From assembly GCA_019915135.1 (NCBI GenBank), contig JAHLMK010000005.1:682001-746000 (forward strand): a DNA stretch of 64,000 nucleotides, read 5' to 3'. Origin of the DNA: Strobilurus pachycystidiatus. Its lineage: Eukaryota > Basidiomycota > Agaricomycetes > Agaricales > Physalacriaceae. The notes beneath the pieces were generated by a model, which was not told the origin of the DNA, searched no databases, and worked only from the letters and a program-made list of their open reading frames with translations. Below are positions 60,075-64,000 of the stretch, piece by piece. Every line of letters starts with the position of its first letter. Positions within the stretch are counted from its first letter, which is position 1. A program made the translations under genes and the position numbers.

Positions 60075-60606
60075 GCCATGGAGGGTATACCACCGGTCCG
60101 AATGTCCCGATCTAATAAGTCAAGTGACTCCTTGGTCTCATTGAAACTTTAACTTACGATGGTCTGGTCACTGCATCCTGGACTCCTGACAGTCTTCAAG
60201 GCGACTTATAAGGCCCCAATGAGCGAAGTAGAGTAAAAGAGAAGCCTGTCAGAATGTCAATAAATCTCTTTGAGGCTTTACCGAATCGCGTTGCCGGTCG
60301 GACGATCAACGCGATGATCTTCTCTTGACCTTCAACATCCACATGGTTACATTCTCCTCTTCGGGCTCGGCCTTCCCTTGTCTGTTCAAGGCCTCCTGGT
60401 TACAAGACAAATTATTGAAGGTCCGCCCTTGTTCTTGACTTGCCGAACAATAAACTATGAGAACAACAGCCAGTCTTCACAATAACTTATGCCTCCAAGA
60501 CCGCCGTCGATCCTTCCTTTGTTCAGTATTTTGACCAAGGAACGGGACGTATATGAGGGCCCTCCCCCTTCTTGACAATGACTGTATTCTCTTCCTCGTT
60601 CTCTTC
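60075..60606. other. intergenic between duplicate fragment and hypothetical gene
   Basis: About 530 bp; no feature recognised beyond presumed promoter sequence of the next gene. Confidence 0.3.
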
Positions 60607-61350
60607 ATGCCTCCTTCAGCCGCTCCATCACCCGAACCTTTGGCCGAAGCCAGTTCTTCCCGCGTCAGGCGCCGTACTGTCTATCTTTCCATTGTTCCGA
60701 ATACTCGGCGTCGTGCCGCTGCGCGGCTTTGCTCCCCACCCCCACCGTACTCCATAAACGACCCTGTAAGACAGGCCGAGGCATTCTCTGCTAGGACTCG
60801 TACTGCAGCAATAGAGGCTCCAATTGTCAACACAGGTCGGCGTGGACCTATACGACTTTCAGATTTACTCCAAAGTGAACGCCGTGCAAGCATCTCGTCA
60901 CTTTCGCGCAGAAACGCGATTGGCTCGTCTACTTCATCGACCAGACGTTTTGAATTAGATGCGTCTTCCTCGTCCGCGGTGACGTCCAGACCTGGGACAC
61001 CCACCTCTGAAGGTGTTTCGACTTCTAGAAATCAGACACCCGAACCCGCATACGCGTCTTCTTCGAGATTTCAAACACCGGAATCTACTCAGGTTGCAGC
61101 ATCTGTGGTAAGAGCTCACGAGGATAATCGAACAATAGCTCTCCCCACTGTCCCTTCTCTTTTGCGCTCTGAGTGTCCCGCTTCGGTACGCTCTACAGCC
61201 CCTCAGCCACAGTCGCCACAAGTCTCCTCTGCCATCACCAAATATCTTAACCTGTGTCGAACATCGAATGATGCTACGCTTATCACAAACACATTCGGTA
61301 AACATTCCATCGTTCATAGCTCTGATGTGGCTGATGCCCAAACCAGCTGA
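60607..61350 (+). CDS. hypothetical Ser/Thr/Pro-rich protein
   Basis: Open frame from MPPSAAPSPEPLAEASSS to a stop at 61350. The composition is Ser/Thr/Arg/Pro-rich with repeats of the type RNQTPEP and RFQTPEST, which suggests a disordered protein. An in-frame Met at 60553 would add 18 hydrophobic residues. The region 60992-61267 is duplicated at 59808-60074. The true 3' structure is unresolved: frames downstream may be later exons of the same gene, but no intron of plausible length joins them cleanly. No known domain; might be a mobile-element-associated or lineage-specific gene. Confidence 0.45.
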   Translation: MPPSAAPSPEPLAEASSSRVRRRTVYLSIVPNTRRRAAARLCSPPPPYSINDPVRQAEAFSARTRTAAIEAPIVNTGRRGPIRLSDLLQSERRASISSLSRRNAIGSSTSSTRRFELDASSSSAVTSRPGTPTSEGVSTSRNQTPEPAYASSSRFQTPESTQVAASVVRAHEDNRTIALPTVPSLLRSECPASVRSTAPQPQSPQVSSAITKYLNLCRTSNDATLITNTFGKHSIVHSSDVADAQTS

Positions 61351-61623
61351 TCTCTGGCTGGAAGCTAACAAGTCTCGCTTCGACAAAGATATCCAGATTT
61401 CATGGCCTGGAAACGGGAAAACAAGCCCTGCATGCCACCTATGGACTCGGCTCCTCTCCTTTTATTTTCTGCGCCACCCGGAGTGTCAGCACCGAACGGT
61501 TACCTGGGGATTGATAAAACACAGTAAGCTCCTCTGTGCCATTCCAGGCAGTGTCCTAATTTTTACGCAACAAGTGCTCCTCCTTCTGAAAGTCGAGATA
61601 CCCCATCTCCGGAGGCTCAAGAC

Positions 61624-61950
61624 TTGGAGTGCGTATACCACCTTTTTCAGACGACGATTCCTGAATTCTCCCCAGCGGACAACTTTCTACGATTCAACTT
61701 GCACCGATGGGATAGAGACATGCATGCGTCTTTTCCGGGGAAAGACAACGTCACAATTAAACAAGTGTGGAGAATGTGGGCGATTGTTGTTATCAAGGAC
61801 GAGGAGCTAAGGAAGTGCAAATGCATTCGCCAATATGCTACCGCTCATGTGAAGCGGGCCCTCTCAAGACCGCAAGACTTGGGGAGCTTGAGAATTCGTC
61901 CGTTTTTTCTATCTTACTTCTGGACGGCCAGACTGATTGGAGTCTTTTAG
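61624..61950 (+). CDS. possible exon of a hypothetical gene
   Basis: The frame reads MECVYHLFQTTIPEFSPADN, then FLRFNLHRWDRDMHASFPGK and WRMWAIVVIKDEELRKCK, which looks protein-like. It extends upstream in the same frame through SAPPSESRDTPSPEAQDLEC. It may be the C-terminal exon of the Ser/Pro-rich gene at 60607. No domain recognised; borders uncertain. Confidence 0.3.
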   Translation: MECVYHLFQTTIPEFSPADNFLRFNLHRWDRDMHASFPGKDNVTIKQVWRMWAIVVIKDEELRKCKCIRQYATAHVKRALSRPQDLGSLRIRPFFLSYFWTARLIGVF

Positions 61951-62027
61951 TTCTGGAGCAAGTGTCCGCTGATTTGGAAACGGTGGTCTGGGATCAACGT
62001 CGCCAGCAAAACCTTTTATTTTTATGA

Positions 62028-63196
62028 TTATGACCGACACGACTCAACACGTACGCACTGTAGTTCTATCCGCGACATACATTATTGGTAGTATAATTTG
62101 AAGGATAGCTAGGATGATATCTATGTAATATACGTACACATATCTCGTACCCGCACGCCCGCACGTACTCACATAAGTACAGCACATTATGCATATGCGC
62201 CACGATGTCATTGACACCATGTCCTCGAGTTCCTTGACGTTGTGGACACTTTCGCTGCTTCAGCCTGAGCATACTTTGTCGAATCCATATAACATTGCCT
62301 AATTACCTAGCTGAAGGACAGAAACGCGTCTCGAAGAGACAAGGCTTGTAGGGAGCAGTTTTTACAACTAGCGAAAAATAGTACTAGTACTGATGAGGGA
62401 ATGTATTCGATATGGTTTCACCCAACCGTCAAGGCCACATAGTGACATACGGAGGGTACAGAAATATAACGACTCACCTACCGCCCTACATCAACTCACC
62501 CCCCAAGTCAACACCGAAGTGGTCTCAAAGGGCAAGCGAGCTAGACGGCAGTGATCAATCTGGTGAATGCAATCCCGAAGGACGCATCTTCGCTCCCTCA
62601 ACTGTGAGAGTAGGATGTCATACGGACAACTGAATGCCCGCCGCGCGACGCTGACACTTCGATGGTTGAGTCGGACACTAAAGAGAGAAAAAGCTGTGCG
62701 ACGAAAAATATACAGTAGAGGCCAAATTCAACTCCGCTAGACTCCGCCTAACCCCGCCCGGGAATTAGTCATGTGACCGTGTCTTCGTCCTGTCTTCGGC
62801 TTGGCAAGGGCATTGGCAACGGTGGTACTACTAGTAAGACTAGTAGTACTGGTACGATGACTTACAGTCTGAGTAGCCTTGATCGTAACCCCGCCGTTAA
62901 AGCCGCCTCTTTCCTCCGCTACGCGCCTTCACCTCGTAAAACGGACTCATGGATGTCCCTACCTTGCGCGCCGTCCCTCAAATTCTTGTCAAATTCCCTG
63001 CCCGTACTGAAGCGTTGGGAGACCGCAAACAGCGGAGGATGGGGTGTGGGAGCTTTATAAAACAATATTTGACGGCCATTGTCAGGATACTGACAGGACA
63101 AGGGCCACAAGGATGGGCTTTAGGTTCCTAGCATTCACAGTTCACAATATGCTGATCAAGTTTCCATATGGTTTCGTCGATGTTGACGCCGATGTA
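62028..63196. other. intergenic with a small perfect hairpin
   Basis: About 1.2 kb between the hypothetical gene and the aminotransferase stop. Apart from the palindrome at 62825-62849 I see no feature. Confidence 0.35.
62825..62849. repeat. perfect 11-bp inverted repeat with 3-nt loop
   Basis: GTACTACTAGT, loop AAG, ACTAGTAGTAC. A short perfect hairpin; could be a factor-binding palindrome or chance. Confidence 0.55.
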
Positions 63197-64000
63197 CTAT
63201 ACATCAAGCGTCCATTCAAATACACGTTCTGCCTCCTTCAACCTCTTACATACAGCAACAACTTTATCGTCATCCACATTTGCCACAGAAAAGCGTACCC
63301 ACTTCTCGATCTCGAGATCTTGATCGCAGAAGAAACCGCCCGGGAGACATATTACACCCATCTCGACAGCCAAGCGCCTTGCAACCTCAATCGAGGTGAT
63401 GCCCTTGAACGGGTGGCGCACAAAGGCATAATATCCACCTGCCGATTCTGCTGGTGTTCCCAACTTCCAATCAGGCGGAAGGTGTTGTCGAAAGACGACG
63501 TGGCGATGCTGCAGCTGGAGCGCCATGTCTTGGATGGAAGTACGAAGATCAGGGAGAAGAGGCGCAAGGGCCAACTGAGGGACCCTCGGCGCGCATATCT
63601 GCAGACAGTCTAAGACGGTCTTGACGTGCGTTATCAGCGAAGACGATGCAACTAGGGCTCCTAGGCGATGACCTGGTATCCGGTATGATTTGGAGAAAGA
63701 GTACAGCTGGACGAGATGCGAACGCCATGTATTGGAAGGGTGGAAGAGGTTGTGTGGCGGACCCGACGTGATGAAGTCGCGATACGTCTCGTCGACTATC
63801 AGAGCGATTCCAGCCTCTTTGGCCAATGCGGAGAATCGTTCTAGAAGGGATGGGGGATAGATAGCACCGGTCTAATTGGTCTCGTATATAAGAGACAGCG
63901 AGACGTGAATAAAGTCAATCTACATACCGGGTTGTTAGGGGTGACCATTGCAATGGCCTTGGTCTTGTCTGTGATCAATGCCTTGCACCTTTCTACGGAC
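63197..64000 (-). CDS. class I/II PLP-dependent aminotransferase (5' part beyond window)
   Basis: Fold-type I aminotransferase, partial. Exons 64000-63928 (cut by the window edge) and 63871-63197 are joined over a 56-nt intron; the junction makes VTPNNP|TGAIYPPSLL, the cofactor-phosphate strand. Next come ALIVDETYRDF with the Asp that binds the pyridine nitrogen, then YSFSKSYRIPGHRLGAL with the PLP Lys in SKS and the Arg just after it. The C-terminus has PAESAGGYYAFVRHP and WVRFSVANVDDD, with the substrate-carboxylate Arg, and ends FEWTLDV. Sequence style is that of the bacterial-type aspartate/tyrosine aminotransferase-like subgroup. The substrate cannot be named and the N-terminal half is outside the window. 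Confidence 0.88.

Noticed and set aside
61530..61550. 24-nt intron linking frames of the hypothetical gene
   Set aside because: Far below the 45-nt minimum seen elsewhere in the window; splicing would be implausible.
1..64000. CRISPR array or prokaryotic operon features
   Set aside because: Spliceosomal introns throughout and no regular short repeats with spacers.

Overview
The window is nuclear DNA of a filamentous basidiomycete, most likely an Agaricomycete. Four things point there. Introns are dense and short (mostly 45-65 nt) with fungal donors (GTNNGT) and CAG/TAG acceptors. Genes lie on both strands with short spacers. The housekeeping set is fungal: CDK1, Rho3, clathrin heavy chain, Leo1, La and Vma12. 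It also carries gene types expanded in mushrooms: aryl-alcohol-dehydrogenase-like aldo-keto reductases, a CorA-like transporter, a Zn2Cys6 regulator and an HNH protein. Nearly every gene was rebuilt by joining exons, using reading phase and known conserved motifs.

Layout. 1-4.5 kb: a coiled-coil protein (cut by the left edge) and a low-complexity acidic/Pro-rich protein. 6.1-7.1 kb: a predicted secreted kinase-like protein behind a clear TATA box. 7.3-15.8 kb: three conserved minus-strand genes in a row, glycogen phosphorylase, CDK1 and a Rho3 GTPase. 16.7-29 kb: an aldo-keto reductase (minus), La protein, a proline-iminopeptidase-like hydrolase, a CUE/CCCH/Smr protein, and a second, near-identical aldo-keto reductase (plus). 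29.9-31.5 kb: a small membrane protein followed by two decayed aldo-keto reductase relics. 31.7-37.7 kb: clathrin heavy chain. 38.4-42.8 kb: a CorA-like transporter and an ArsB/NhaD-type permease, divergently transcribed. 43.4-50.4 kb: a conserved unknown, Leo1, an ataxin-10 homologue and Vma12. 50.4-56.5 kb: an NCS1 purine/cytosine permease and a Zn2Cys6 transcription factor. 56.5-63 kb: a gene-poor, repeat-bearing stretch with an HNH protein and a poorly resolved hypothetical. The right edge cuts a class I/II aminotransferase.

The most striking signal is splicing. Glycogen phosphorylase needs a 5-nt exon to keep frame. CDK1 begins with exons of 8, 23 and 6 nt, the last inside the ATP-binding glycine loop. 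The Rho3 P-loop and NKxD-like region use 19-, 21- and 13-nt exons. The Zn2Cys6 cluster is spread over exons of 12, 24, 17, 24 and 28 nt. Three introns appear to use GC-AG borders. The second theme is local gene duplication and decay: an inverted aldo-keto reductase pair with relics, a frameshifted fragment of the CUE/CCCH/Smr gene, and a duplicated piece of a Ser/Pro-rich gene. I saw no CRISPR array, intact transposon, rRNA or convincing tRNA. No secondary-metabolite backbone gene is visible.
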